The notes: generated by a model not told the origin, from the letters alone. A stretch of 64,000 nucleotides of DNA from RGIG5579 sp045541915 (GCA_045541915.1 JAZQJZ010000026.1:1-64000), one strand, 5' to 3'. Shown: positions 1 to 8,590, numbered from the stretch's first letter. Translations and numbers: made by a program.

Positions 1-63
1 TTTCGTTGTACTCTAAGACTTGAACAACCTTATTGTACCACCGAGGAGAATTTTTTGGTATAA
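1..63 (+). CDS. possible 3' end of a gene cut by the window edge
   Basis: Reading frame 1 is open from the first base to a TAA at 61-63 and gives about 20 residues, ending TTEENFLV. I do not recognise it. Three small hairpins follow directly, a layout seen behind IS200/IS605-type transposase genes, so it could be the tail of such a gene, but 20 residues are too few to decide. It may also be a chance open frame. Confidence 0.2.
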   Translation, partial: FRCTLRLEQPYCTTEENFLV

Positions 64-74
64 CCCCTGACGCG

Positions 75-134
75 CACCCGCATAGCGGGTGGTTCTTTTG
101 TTTCGGACGTTCCGTCCTCAACTGGCTAAAGCCA
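75..134. repeat. cluster of three short hairpins
   Basis: Three perfect stem-loops lie end to end: CACCCGC (75-81) with GCGGGTG (85-91), GGACG (105-109) with CGTCC (113-117), and TGGC (123-126) with GCCA (131-134). A terminator follows. Such arrays occur at the ends of IS200/IS605-family elements and in structured RNAs. The rest of 1-291 holds only the terminator and the promoter listed separately. Assignment to a mobile element end is inference. Confidence 0.4.
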
Positions 135-140
135 CTAATA

Positions 141-175
141 AAAAAGAAGAAGCCACGCGGCTTCTTCTTTTTTTT
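141..175 (+). terminator. intrinsic terminator
   Basis: Stem GAAGAAGCC (146-154) pairs with GGCTTCTTC (159-167) across a 4-base loop and runs into a T tract. It ends transcription entering from the left edge before the first gene of the array. Confidence 0.85.
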
Positions 176-220
176 GCATAATCACTTGTTTGCAAATAAA
201 AACTTTTCATTGGTTCATTA

Positions 221-248
221 TTTACAACGAATTTTTTTATGTTATACT
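221..248 (+). promoter_or_regulatory. sigma-A type promoter of the first array gene
   Basis: TTTACA (221-226) and TATACT (243-248) are 16 bases apart. A TG one base before the -10 makes it an extended -10 element. It lies 44 bases upstream of the ATG at 292. The weak TTTACA box with a TGn extension recurs in front of other array members. Confidence 0.65.
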
Positions 249-291
249 GATTTTACTAAAAACATACTGAAACAAAGGAGAATCCCAAACG

Positions 292-1593
292 ATGAAACGA
301 ATTCTGGCTTTCGTTCTTTGTCTTTGCACGCTTCTTTCCCTGGTGGCCTGCGACGCAGATGAGGCAAACAAAACGCAGACTCTGGATTCAACCCAAACAA
401 AAGAAGAAAAGAAAACCGAAGAAAAAATCGAGGAAACCAAAGAAGTGGTATTTTCTACCATTGAAAAGCCCATGGTTCCCGAGGACATTACCAAGATCCC
501 CATCGCCAACTCTTCCATGACCACGGACGAGCTTCGTCAGATCTGTCTGGACTTTTTGGCGCTTCAGGTTTCCTTCCCCTGGATGTGCACCAAAACTTAC
601 AGCTACACGGTTCCCTCGCAGAAATATCCCGTTACGTATGAAGCAGGCACCATCTATGCCGGAGTTCCCTATGTAAACAAATCCTCCGGAAACGTTTACC
701 GCTGGATGGAATACTACAATTCCGAAACCGGTGTTGTGGATCTGATCAACAACTTTGCAATGAACAACGAGCTGTTTGGCACCGCTTGCTCCGGCACTGC
801 TTGCTGGGCCTGGGGAAGAGTGATTAACTCCGCCAAATACTCCTGGACCTCCAGCATGAACATCAAACACGGCTTCATTCCCGTAGGTGATTACAAATAC
901 GATCCCGCAACCGACGTCTACGGCAAAGACGGATTTTTGGATTGCAAGCCCATTACCCGTGAAAACGGCGAGCAGGTGATGTACGAATCCTACGCCAAAA
1001 TGCTTCCTGCCGACTGCCTGGTTTCCAACGGTCATGTGCGTCTTTGCGCTTCCAAGCCCGTGGTTGTCAGAGACGAAGCCACCGGCAAGATCGACGGTAA
1101 TAAAAGCTATACCACCTACAGCGATCAGGGTATGTACCGTGATCAGACTCACCAGATACGCACCCAGTCCGACGGAACCCAATATAGCATTCAGGGTAGC
1201 GTGAATGCAAAGATTACCTTTGCTGAACTTTATAATGCCGGCTGCCTTCCCCATACCTTTGCCGAGTTTCTTGGCACAGACCCCGTGGAGGATGCATCTG
1301 TTACCCTGGGTCTGAATTCAAATTCCGCTACCCTGGCTGACATTTCCGCTTCCACAATGGTATCCAACTATGCCATTTCCGATGTTTTCTGCGTGGTCAA
1401 AGACGAAAACGGAAAGCAAATATACCGATACGTAAAAAGATCCGACTACCACTACAGATACACCTGGGAGATGTCCTTCCTTCCGGTTGATGCCTTCAAG
1501 AAATACGCTGACGGAAACCATACCATTGAGATCACCGTTCAGGTTTCCAACGGTGCAAAGCCGGTGGCATACAGCGGAGCTTTGATTGGTTAA
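292..1593 (+). CDS. lipoprotein, NlpC/P60-papain-like array family, copy 1
   Basis: A 433-residue predicted lipoprotein. The signal peptide ends in LVAC, with the lipidated Cys at residue 20. A Glu/Lys/Thr-rich tether (about 21-55) follows, then the family domain: PIANSSM and ELRQIC near 80-95, the YAGVPY block, TACSG with candidate nucleophile Cys166, a His in NGHVRL at 248, and Asp278-Gln279. The order Cys, His, polar residue fits NlpC/P60 or papain-like peptidases or amidases; the fold is inferred from motifs. PHTFAEFLGTDPVE leads into a C-terminal beta-rich domain that ends in AYSGALIG. The start is supported by AAAGGAG 8 bases upstream. It forms its own transcription unit. Substrate unknown; cell-wall peptides are one guess. 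CDS and lipoprotein calls are strong, the enzymatic call is moderate. Confidence 0.8.
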   Translation: MKRILAFVLCLCTLLSLVACDADEANKTQTLDSTQTKEEKKTEEKIEETKEVVFSTIEKPMVPEDITKIPIANSSMTTDELRQICLDFLALQVSFPWMCTKTYSYTVPSQKYPVTYEAGTIYAGVPYVNKSSGNVYRWMEYYNSETGVVDLINNFAMNNELFGTACSGTACWAWGRVINSAKYSWTSSMNIKHGFIPVGDYKYDPATDVYGKDGFLDCKPITRENGEQVMYESYAKMLPADCLVSNGHVRLCASKPVVVRDEATGKIDGNKSYTTYSDQGMYRDQTHQIRTQSDGTQYSIQGSVNAKITFAELYNAGCLPHTFAEFLGTDPVEDASVTLGLNSNSATLADISASTMVSNYAISDVFCVVKDENGKQIYRYVKRSDYHYRYTWEMSFLPVDAFKKYADGNHTIEITVQVSNGAKPVAYSGALIG

Positions 1594-1609
1594 ACAGAGT
1601 GAAACGAAA

Positions 1610-1646
1610 GCAAAAAGAGAAAGCCCTTTTGGCTTTCTCTTTTTGC
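1610..1646 (+). terminator. intrinsic terminator after array copy 1
   Basis: A perfect 16-bp stem, 1610-1625 with 1631-1646, has a CTTTT loop and an internal run of T. The next promoter's -35 box begins at the following base. Confidence 0.9.
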
Positions 1647-1675
1647 TTTACAAACACCCTCTTATATGTTAAACT
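1647..1675 (+). promoter_or_regulatory. promoter of array unit 2
   Basis: TTTACA (1647-1652), a 17-base spacer and TAAACT (1670-1675) with an upstream TGT form an extended -10 promoter. The architecture matches the promoter at 221-248. Confidence 0.65.
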
Positions 1676-1707
1676 GTTGTTAGAAAAGTAAAGGAGAAAC
1701 CAAGACG

Positions 1708-1922
1708 ATGAAACGACTGATCGCCTTGTTCCTTTGCGCAATGATACTGTTTTCTGCCGTTTCCTGTGGCGCGGAGCCGAAAAAACGGTTACCGAAAACG
1801 AACAAACGGTCACCTCCGAAAACCAAGATTCCGGCGCAAACAAAAACTGCACCATTGAAATTTCCGTTCAAATCTTTACCGGCGAGAGATCTGTCATCTA
1901 TACCGGAAATCTGATCAAATAA
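1708..1922 (+). pseudogene. eroded lipoprotein copy of the array family
   Basis: The ATG at 1708 opens a typical lipoprotein signal peptide ending AVSC (Cys20). The frame then runs into unrelated sequence and stops at 1914. In the next frame an ordinary family linker (KTVTENEQ) continues into NCTIEISVQIFTG and YTGNLIK, which is the C-terminal end of the array proteins, and stops at 1922. Adding one A to the A6 run at 1780-1785, or a -1 shift there, would join both parts into about 71 residues. The catalytic core, some 330 residues, is missing. It is best read as an internally deleted, frameshifted copy. It lies directly upstream of copy 2, which lacks a signal peptide. Confidence 0.75.
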
Positions 1923-1940
1923 CAAAAGAAGGAAAACCAT

Positions 1941-3119
1941 ATGTCGATGAAAGTTTCACAGCCCCTTACTCCGGAAGTATTAAAAGCCCTTCCCATTGCC
2001 AATGAGAATATGTCCCCTGATGAATTAAGAAGCCTTTGCCTTGATTTTATGCGCCTTCAGATCTCCTTTCAATGGATGCCAAGCCAGGATTATACCTATA
2101 TTGTGGATTCCAAAAATCTGCAGGTTCACAGAAAAAAAGGTCAGGTCTACGGGGGCATTCCCTATGTGAACATTGGCACCGGCAGTCTTTATCGAATTCT
2201 GGAGTATTACGATCCCGAAACCGGCATTTTGGATCTGGAGGAACTGGGAAAGCAAAAGCAGGTATTCGGCAACGCCTGCTCCGGATGCGCCTCCTCTTCC
2301 TGGAGCCGCGCCATCTCTTCCGCAAAACTGGGCTTTACCTTTGATATGACCCAATACAACGGATTTATCAATGTTGGCCCTTACCAATATCCAAAGGATT
2401 TAAAGAAGTTTATCCGGCAGGACAAATCGAAAGAGACCACCGGAGACTACACACCCGAAACGGTTTGCCGGGAAAACGGTGAGCAGATCATGTATCAGTC
2501 TTACGCTGCCACCCTTCCTGCCGACGGGCTTTTGAATAAGGGACATATTCGCATGGTCGCTTCTGCGCCCACGGTATTCCGGAACGGAGATGGCACCATC
2601 AACGGCGAAAAAAGCTTTCTCCTCTTCTGCGATCAAAGCTATCACGTGGAGGAGCATTGGCACGTGAGAATTCTGGAGGATGAGTCCCAGTATCTGGTGC
2701 AAGGAGGCGAGGATGTAAAGATCTATTTTTCCGAGCTTTTCAAAACCGGTTACATTCCCTTTACCTTTGCGGAATTCTTGGGAACAGCCAAGACAAAAAG
2801 AGCCAAGGTCAAAACGGGTCTACCAGAAAAGACTTGCACCCTGCAGGATTTCGAAACGGCTGTACTGGAAAGCAATTATCTGGTTTCGGATCTGTTCTTT
2901 TCCGTGAAGGACAAAGCCGGAAAGGAGCTTTTCCGCCACGTGACAAGGCGGGTCAATTCCACTCCGGAGGAAATGGACCTTTATACCATGCCGCTGATCC
3001 AACACACTCCGACGGATGCGATCTTTTCCTTTGCAAACGGGGAGAATACGCTGGAGATCTCCTGTCAGTTATTAAACGGAGAAAAGCCCACCGTATTTTC
3101 TGGAACAATTCTGAAATAA
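1941..3119 (+). CDS. array family protein without signal peptide, copy 2
   Basis: A 392-residue protein beginning just before the conserved PIANENM motif, with no signal peptide or tether. The ATG at 1941 has AAGGAA 6 bases upstream, so the short start looks genuine. Candidate catalytic residues are kept: NACSG with Cys113, GHIRM with His202 and Asp231-Gln232. PFTFAEFLGTA and the C-terminal beta domain are present. It shares a promoter with the remnant at 1708, 18 bases upstream, and ends at a strong terminator. As written it would stay in the cytoplasm unless secreted by another route. It may be the body of a former lipoprotein that lost its export signal in the rearrangement that made the remnant. 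Confidence 0.75.
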   Translation: MSMKVSQPLTPEVLKALPIANENMSPDELRSLCLDFMRLQISFQWMPSQDYTYIVDSKNLQVHRKKGQVYGGIPYVNIGTGSLYRILEYYDPETGILDLEELGKQKQVFGNACSGCASSSWSRAISSAKLGFTFDMTQYNGFINVGPYQYPKDLKKFIRQDKSKETTGDYTPETVCRENGEQIMYQSYAATLPADGLLNKGHIRMVASAPTVFRNGDGTINGEKSFLLFCDQSYHVEEHWHVRILEDESQYLVQGGEDVKIYFSELFKTGYIPFTFAEFLGTAKTKRAKVKTGLPEKTCTLQDFETAVLESNYLVSDLFFSVKDKAGKELFRHVTRRVNSTPEEMDLYTMPLIQHTPTDAIFSFANGENTLEISCQLLNGEKPTVFSGTILK

Positions 3120-3150
3120 AAGAATGAAGAAATTCATTGAAAATCCAATC

Positions 3151-3186
3151 AAAAAAAGAAGGAATCGTTAATTCCTTCTTTTTTTG
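3151..3186 (+). terminator. intrinsic terminator after array copy 2
   Basis: AAGAAGGAAT pairs with ATTCCTTCTT around a CGTTA loop and is followed by a T run. Confidence 0.9.
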
Positions 3187-3233
3187 TGATCACATTTAAC
3201 AAAAATTGCTTTATTTTTTGTTGTTTCTGTCTG

Positions 3234-3262
3234 TTTTCAAGAAAAAAAAAGTATGATAAAAT
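3234..3262 (+). promoter_or_regulatory. promoter of array unit 3
   Basis: TTTTCA (3234-3239), a 17-base spacer and TAAAAT (3257-3262) with TGA before it form an extended -10 promoter. The implied leader is about 85 bases long and contains an inverted repeat at 3313-3334. The same TTTTCA box occurs in front of copy 7. Confidence 0.55.
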
Positions 3263-3312
3263 GAAACGGTAAAAACACTTTTTCAAAAAAAGTGCAACAT
3301 TTTTATTTTTTT

Positions 3313-3334
3313 GTGCTATAAGGCCCTATAGCGC
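3313..3334. promoter_or_regulatory. near-perfect inverted repeat in the leader of copy 3
   Basis: GTGCTATA (3313-3320) and TATAGCGC (3327-3334) flank AGGCCC, itself nearly self-complementary. It sits about 20 bases before the start codon at 3356, so it may be an mRNA hairpin affecting ribosome access or a protein-binding site. I saw no equivalent in front of the other copies. Confidence 0.4.
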
Positions 3335-3355
3335 ATCTATGAAAAGGAGACCATT

Positions 3356-4711
3356 ATGAAACGAATACTCGCCCTTCTGTTGTGTCTTGCCACATTACTT
3401 TCCTTTGCTTCCTGTGCCAAGGAACCCGCAAATGAAACGAAAACCCTGGAAACGCAAGAAACAAAAGAAGAAATTACGAAAAAGACGGAAGAAAAGAAGA
3501 CGGAAGAGGAATCCGGAAACAACGATGCCAATACCCCTGTGGCCAACGTTGTGGATAAAGATGTCAGAGCAAAGCTTGACGCCATCCCCATTGCCAATTC
3601 CTCCATGACTCCCGATCAGCTTCGCCAGATCTGCGTAGACTTTTTCAAGCTTCAGCTTTCCTTTTCCTGGACGCCCAGCGAGACCTTGGAACCGGTATCC
3701 ACGGAAAATGACGGTCAAAAGCTGAGAGTGGAGATCAACAAGGGCACCGTTTACGGCGGTATTCCCTACACCTCCACCGGCTCCGGTAACCTTTATCGCG
3801 CGCTGGACTATTACGACGACGAGACCGGCGTGATCGATCTTTCCTTCTTTAGAACCAGCAGAGATAAGTTTGTAAACGCTTGCTCCGGCAGTGCCAACTG
3901 GGCTTGGGGAAGAGTGGTCAATTCCGCTTATCTTTCCTGGACGCAGTATTACACCCAGTATCAGGGATGCATCAACGTAGGTCCTTACACCTATTCCAAG
4001 GATATTAAGATGTTCTCCTCTGCGAGATCCGACTCTGCCCAGGCTTATACTGCAAAGAATGTGGTGCTGGAAAACGGCGAGCAGGTGATGTATCAGTCCT
4101 ACGCGCAAATGAAACCTGCCGACGGTATTACCCATCCCGGACACATCAGAATGAACACCGCCGTTCCCCACGTGGAATACAATGCAGACGGCACCATCAA
4201 CGGCGATGAAAGCTATACCTATTACTGCGACCAGCAGCTTTATGTGATCGCCGACACTCAATCCGACGGTTCCCCCAAGACCCGTCAGGGCGGCGTAGAT
4301 GTAAAGGTCACCTTTAAGGAATTGTACGACAGGTATTATATTCCCTTTACCTTTGCTGAATTTTTAGGTACCGATCCTGTAGAAGATGGCACTGCCACGC
4401 TGACTCTGGAGGATGCTCCCGTTACCGCTTCTTCTATTTCTGCACTGGAGCTCTCCAAAACGAAGTTGACTACCAATTACGCCATTTCCGGTTTGTATGT
4501 AAAGGTTTTGGATGATCAAGGAACAGTAAAGCTCACCCGTAAAGTGTACCCCGACGATCACTATACAGAATCTATGGGTCTTAGTTCGGCACTCGTATCC
4601 AGTTTTATCAAAATGATGAACACCTATGCCGGCTGTACCGTTGAGGTTTCTGCCCGCATTTCCACCGGTGCGATCATAACCGCTTACTCCGGTACTCTGA
4701 TCGGCGAATAA
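3356..4711 (+). CDS. lipoprotein, NlpC/P60-papain-like array family, copy 3
   Basis: A 451-residue predicted lipoprotein with lipobox FASC and Cys20. It has a charged Glu/Lys/Thr tether, then the family domain: PIANSSM, QLRQICVDFFKLQLSF, the YGGIPYTS block, NACSG with Cys176, GHIRM with His263 and Asp292-Gln293. PFTFAEFLGTDPVED precedes the beta-rich C-terminal domain, which ends in AYSGTLIGE. AAAAGGAGA lies 7 bases before the ATG. The gene is followed after 30 bases by copy 4, its closest relative. They share a 52-base identical tract (3723-3774 and 5106-5157) and an identical stretch at the end of the tether, so they look like a recent duplication or gene conversion. The two are probably co-transcribed. 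Confidence 0.8.
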   Translation: MKRILALLLCLATLLSFASCAKEPANETKTLETQETKEEITKKTEEKKTEEESGNNDANTPVANVVDKDVRAKLDAIPIANSSMTPDQLRQICVDFFKLQLSFSWTPSETLEPVSTENDGQKLRVEINKGTVYGGIPYTSTGSGNLYRALDYYDDETGVIDLSFFRTSRDKFVNACSGSANWAWGRVVNSAYLSWTQYYTQYQGCINVGPYTYSKDIKMFSSARSDSAQAYTAKNVVLENGEQVMYQSYAQMKPADGITHPGHIRMNTAVPHVEYNADGTINGDESYTYYCDQQLYVIADTQSDGSPKTRQGGVDVKVTFKELYDRYYIPFTFAEFLGTDPVEDGTATLTLEDAPVTASSISALELSKTKLTTNYAISGLYVKVLDDQGTVKLTRKVYPDDHYTESMGLSSALVSSFIKMMNTYAGCTVEVSARISTGAIITAYSGTLIGE

Positions 4712-4741
4712 ATATAGAAAAAAACAAAGGAATCTTTATTG

Positions 4742-6100
4742 ATGAAACGCACCCTTGCACTTTTGATGTGTTTTGTTATGCTTCTTTCCCTGGTGGCTTG
4801 TGCCGGCGAAGAGCAGGATGAAACTAAGACCCTGGTTACCGAAGAAGTAACCAAAGAAGAAAATAAACATACCGAAGAAACAAAAAATGAGGAACCCGGA
4901 AACAACGATGCCAATACCCCTGTGGGCAAGGTTGTGGACCTGGATGCCATTGAAAGACTCAATGCCATCCCCATTGCAAACTCCTCCATGACCACCGATC
5001 AGCTTCGTCAGATCTGTGTGGATTTCTTCAAGCTTCAGCTTTCCTTCCGCTGGACTCCCAGCAAGACATTAAAGCCGGAAACCGGTGTCGTTGACGGACA
5101 GAATTTGAGAGTGGAGATCAACAAGGGCACCGTTTACGGCGGTATTCCCTACACCTCTGTTGGCTCCGGCAACCTTTATCGCGCACTGGATTACTATGAT
5201 CCTCAAACCGGCGTAATCGATCTTTCCTACTTTGAAAACAACCGCAACAAATTTGTAAACGCTTGCTCCGGCAGCGCCGTTTGGGCTTGGGAAAGAGTGG
5301 TCAACACCATCAAAGCCGGATGGACCCCGGATATGACTCAGTATAACGGCTACCTCACCGTAGGCCCTTACACCTATTCCAAAGATATTGTGCGCTTCCA
5401 CAAGGCAAACTCTGATGCGATAGACAAATACACTGCGAAAAACGTGGTTCTGGAAAACGGTGAGCAGGTCATGTACGAGTCCTACGCGAAAATGCTTCCT
5501 GCTGACGGTCTGACCCATCCCGGTCACGTAAGAATGAACGTTGCAGTTCCCCATGTGGAACGCAATGCCGACGGCACCATCAACGGCGAAAAGAGCTATA
5601 CCATTTACTGCGATCAGCAGCTTTATGTGAACCCGGACTATCAGTCTGACGGATCTGAAATCGTGCGTCAGGGCGGTGTGGATGTAAAGGTTACCTTCAG
5701 AGAACTTTTCAATACCTATTACATCCCCTTTACCTTTGCTGAATTTTTAGGCACCGATCCCGTAGAAGATGGCGCTGCTTCCCTTGTGAACGGAAGTGGT
5801 GAGGTTTATAGTGCAGCCTCTACCACGGCTTTGGATGTTTCCACAAAGAAAATTCAGGCAAATTATGCCATTTCCGATGTTTACCTGAAGGTAATCGATG
5901 CCAATGGCGAAGTGAAATACCAGCGTCAGCTGATGACCGATGATCACTATTTACGCAGCGTCGAGCTTTCTACCAAACTGATGGTTTCTGCCGTGTTGAA
6001 GCTGATCGAGCCTTATGCAGGCAGTAAAATTGAGATTTCCGCCCGCCTTTCCACCGGCGCAACGGTGGTGGCCTATTCCGGAACCTTGGTTGCCCAATAA
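4742..6100 (+). CDS. lipoprotein, NlpC/P60-papain-like array family, copy 4
   Basis: A 452-residue predicted lipoprotein (lipobox LVAC, Cys20). I place the start at the ATG at 4742 rather than the TTG one codon earlier, because AAAGGA lies 10 bases before it. Domain order matches copy 3: acidic tether, PIANSSM, QLRQICVDFF, YGGIPYTS, NACSG with Cys175, GHVRM with His262 and Asp291-Gln292. PFTFAEFLGTDPVED and a C-terminal beta domain end it. It lies second in a two-gene unit with copy 3. Several of the most conserved tracts are identical at the DNA level between the two, while the C-terminal domains have diverged more. Confidence 0.8.
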   Translation: MKRTLALLMCFVMLLSLVACAGEEQDETKTLVTEEVTKEENKHTEETKNEEPGNNDANTPVGKVVDLDAIERLNAIPIANSSMTTDQLRQICVDFFKLQLSFRWTPSKTLKPETGVVDGQNLRVEINKGTVYGGIPYTSVGSGNLYRALDYYDPQTGVIDLSYFENNRNKFVNACSGSAVWAWERVVNTIKAGWTPDMTQYNGYLTVGPYTYSKDIVRFHKANSDAIDKYTAKNVVLENGEQVMYESYAKMLPADGLTHPGHVRMNVAVPHVERNADGTINGEKSYTIYCDQQLYVNPDYQSDGSEIVRQGGVDVKVTFRELFNTYYIPFTFAEFLGTDPVEDGAASLVNGSGEVYSAASTTALDVSTKKIQANYAISDVYLKVIDANGEVKYQRQLMTDDHYLRSVELSTKLMVSAVLKLIEPYAGSKIEISARLSTGATVVAYSGTLVAQ

Positions 6101-6105
6101 AAACG

Positions 6106-6141
6106 AAAAAACAATGCCGCAAATTTGCGGCATTGTTTTTT
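6106..6141 (+). terminator. intrinsic terminator after array copy 4
   Basis: AACAATGCCGC pairs with GCGGCATTGTT around AAATTT. The flanking A and T runs make it potentially bidirectional. Confidence 0.9.
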
Positions 6142-6151
6142 CATAAAAGCA

Positions 6152-6180
6152 TTTACAAACACTGAAAAAAACTGTAAAAT
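6152..6180 (+). promoter_or_regulatory. promoter of array unit 4
   Basis: TTTACA (6152-6157), a 17-base spacer and TAAAAT (6175-6180). The short leader (about 30 bases) leaves no room for an upstream signal-peptide exon, so the downstream protein really starts at 6218. Confidence 0.65.
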
Positions 6181-6217
6181 GAATTTGTCATAATCATTTT
6201 CTCAAGGAGTTTTCATA

Positions 6218-8560
6218 ATGGTATCAAAAAAACCTTCTTTTCCTTATGTTGCTGACCGCACCATCAAGAAAAAGCTCGCCTCCCTTCCCATTGCCCACAA
6301 GGGGATGAGCACAAAGGAACTGCGTCAGTTATGCGTGGATTTTTTCCGCTTGCAGCTTTCCTTCCCTTGGGTTCCCAGTGAGGATTTTGTTCTTCACAGT
6401 CCCACTGATCCTTCCTTGGACCGGATCTTTTCCAAGGATACCGTTTGCGGCGGTTTGCCTTATGTAAGCGTGGGTGGCGGCACCATTTACCGCGCCATGG
6501 AATTTTACGATGAAGCCACCGGGGTTCTTGATGTGAGCCAATTTCACGATCAGCCCCAGCTTTTCGGCAACGCTTGCTCCAGCAGCTCCACCATTGCCTG
6601 GTCCCGTGTGATCTCCTCCGCATTTTTGCGCTGGACGCACGATATGTCCCACTCTTACGGATTTTTAAGACTTGGCCCCTACAAGTCCAGGGATGATATC
6701 AAAAGCTACATCAAAAAAGATCGCAAGAACCCTCTGGACCCTGCAAACTACGCGCCGATGAATATCTGCGTGGAAAACGGAAAGCAGACCATGTACGAAT
6801 CCTATGCGCTCTTGCTCCCCGGAGACGGTCTTGTGAGCAACGGACATGTAAGAATGTGCTGTCAGCCGGCAGTGGTAGTTCGCACGGCCGATGGCCAGAT
6901 CTCCGGTGACGAAAGTTTTGTTCTGTATATCGATCAGTGCAAGCCCAGAAAGGCTTTATCTCAATGCGACGGTTCGCCCATCATTGTCCAGGGCGGCATT
7001 GATGTGAAGATCAGTTTCAGTCGGCTGTTTGACAAGGGATACATTCCCGTTACCTTTTCCGAATTTCACGGAGGTGAGGTGGCGGATGCCTATGTGGAAA
7101 CCATTTCCGAGAACGCTTCCCTTTCGCTTGATGAATTAAAATCTGCCTCTGTCTCTTCCAACTACCTGATCTCTGATGTTTTTGTGAAGATTTTGGATCA
7201 AAGCGGAAAGGTGCTCTTTCAGGATGCCATTCGTCCGCTCCATCATCACTACAAAAAGGTTGAATTAAAGGAGCTCTCTTCCTTCGAGACTTTGGCCAAA
7301 TTAGAAAGGGATGGGAATCACACCATTGAGATTTCCTGTCAATCCGATCACGGAGAGATCCTGGTGGCTTACCGAGGATTTTTCAGTGCGATCTCCAAAG
7401 AAAAAGAACGGATCATTGCCGATCCCTTTACCGCAGAGAAATTAGCCTTAATCCCCATTGCCACAGAAGAGATGTCCACCGACGAATTAAGAAAGATCTG
7501 TGTAGATTACATGAAGCTTCAGATCTCATTCCCCTTTACGCTCAAAGAGGATTATGACTATATCATTGAGCGAAAAAACAAAGCTGTTTCCTTGAAAAAA
7601 GAAACCGCCTACGCCGGACTTCCTTATGTGACAAAAGGTTCGGGCAATCTTTACCGAATTCTGGAATGCTACGATGAAGAAAGTGGCGTTTTGAATGTGG
7701 AAAAATTGGGGGACAATCCCAAATTCTTTGGCAATGCCTGCTCCGGTGCTGCCTGTTCTGCCTGGGCAAGGGTAATCAATTCCGTTTCAGGATTCGGATA
7801 TACCAGACATATGACCCAGAAAAACGGATTTCTTCCCGTTGGAGATTATAAATATTCCGAGGATCTGGAGGAATTTATTCAAAAGGAAATTGACGTGGAT
7901 CGCCCGGAGGGCACTGCTTTTTATACGCCCAAGGATATTTGCAAGGAGAATAAGAAAAAGATGATGTTCTCCTGTTACGCCAAGCTTCTTCCCGGCGACG
8001 GAATGGTTTGTCCGGGACATGTGAGAATGGTGGAAAAGGCGCCGGAGATCGTTTTGGATCAGGATGGCGTTGTGGATCCTTATCAAAGCTATGTTTCCCT
8101 TCTGGATCAGGTTGCCACCTGGAAGGTGAAAAAGCAACCGGATGGCAGCGAGATTTATGTTCAAGGCGGCATCAACACCACTTATAGTTTCATTGACCTT
8201 TACAACATCGGCTATATTCCGTTTACCTTTAAGGAATTTTTGGGAACGGAAAAAGTAAAAAAAGCGACCGTTTCTCTTTCCGCCAAGAGCGATACCCTTT
8301 CGATGCAGGATGCAGAGGAGATCACCGTTTTTTCCAATTACCTCATTTCCGATCTGTTCATCACAGTTTCGGATGAAGCAGGAAATAAAGTGTATCAAAA
8401 GGTGATCCGAACCGATGACTTTAACATTCGGGAAATGAACCTAAAGGATGCATTTGGCGAAGATTGCAAAACGCTGAAGGGCAATTTTTCCCTCCGACTG
8501 GAAATTCAATTGTTCAACGGCGAAAAGAAAACCGCGTTCAACGGAAAGCTGAGTATTTAA
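6218..8560 (+). CDS. two-domain array family protein without signal peptide, copy 5
   Basis: A 780-residue fusion of two complete family domains (about 1-390 and 400-780). Each has its own motif set: PIAHKGM and PIATEEM, NACSS with Cys120 and NACSG with Cys508, GHVRM with His210 and His601, and Asp-Gln at 239-240 and 630-631. The second half keeps FTFKEFLGTEKV, whereas the first has FSEFHGG. No signal peptide or transmembrane segment is visible. CAAGGAG lies about 8 bases before the ATG, and a dedicated promoter lies just upstream. Both putative active sites are intact, so the protein may be a functional cytoplasmic tandem enzyme, or be exported by a leaderless route. It most likely arose by in-frame fusion of neighbouring copies after loss of a signal sequence. 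Confidence 0.8.
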   Translation: MVSKKPSFPYVADRTIKKKLASLPIAHKGMSTKELRQLCVDFFRLQLSFPWVPSEDFVLHSPTDPSLDRIFSKDTVCGGLPYVSVGGGTIYRAMEFYDEATGVLDVSQFHDQPQLFGNACSSSSTIAWSRVISSAFLRWTHDMSHSYGFLRLGPYKSRDDIKSYIKKDRKNPLDPANYAPMNICVENGKQTMYESYALLLPGDGLVSNGHVRMCCQPAVVVRTADGQISGDESFVLYIDQCKPRKALSQCDGSPIIVQGGIDVKISFSRLFDKGYIPVTFSEFHGGEVADAYVETISENASLSLDELKSASVSSNYLISDVFVKILDQSGKVLFQDAIRPLHHHYKKVELKELSSFETLAKLERDGNHTIEISCQSDHGEILVAYRGFFSAISKEKERIIADPFTAEKLALIPIATEEMSTDELRKICVDYMKLQISFPFTLKEDYDYIIERKNKAVSLKKETAYAGLPYVTKGSGNLYRILECYDEESGVLNVEKLGDNPKFFGNACSGAACSAWARVINSVSGFGYTRHMTQKNGFLPVGDYKYSEDLEEFIQKEIDVDRPEGTAFYTPKDICKENKKKMMFSCYAKLLPGDGMVCPGHVRMVEKAPEIVLDQDGVVDPYQSYVSLLDQVATWKVKKQPDGSEIYVQGGINTTYSFIDLYNIGYIPFTFKEFLGTEKVKKATVSLSAKSDTLSMQDAEEITVFSNYLISDLFITVSDEAGNKVYQKVIRTDDFNIREMNLKDAFGEDCKTLKGNFSLRLEIQLFNGEKKTAFNGKLSI

Positions 8561-8590
8561 CCGAAAAAATTTTGAAGGAAGGTATTCATT

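Noticed and set aside
1770..1790. Programmed -1 frameshift making a functional mini-lipoprotein
   Set aside because: The A6 run is not a full slippery heptamer in the right phase, no pseudoknot is evident, and the product would lack the whole catalytic domain; erosion is simpler.
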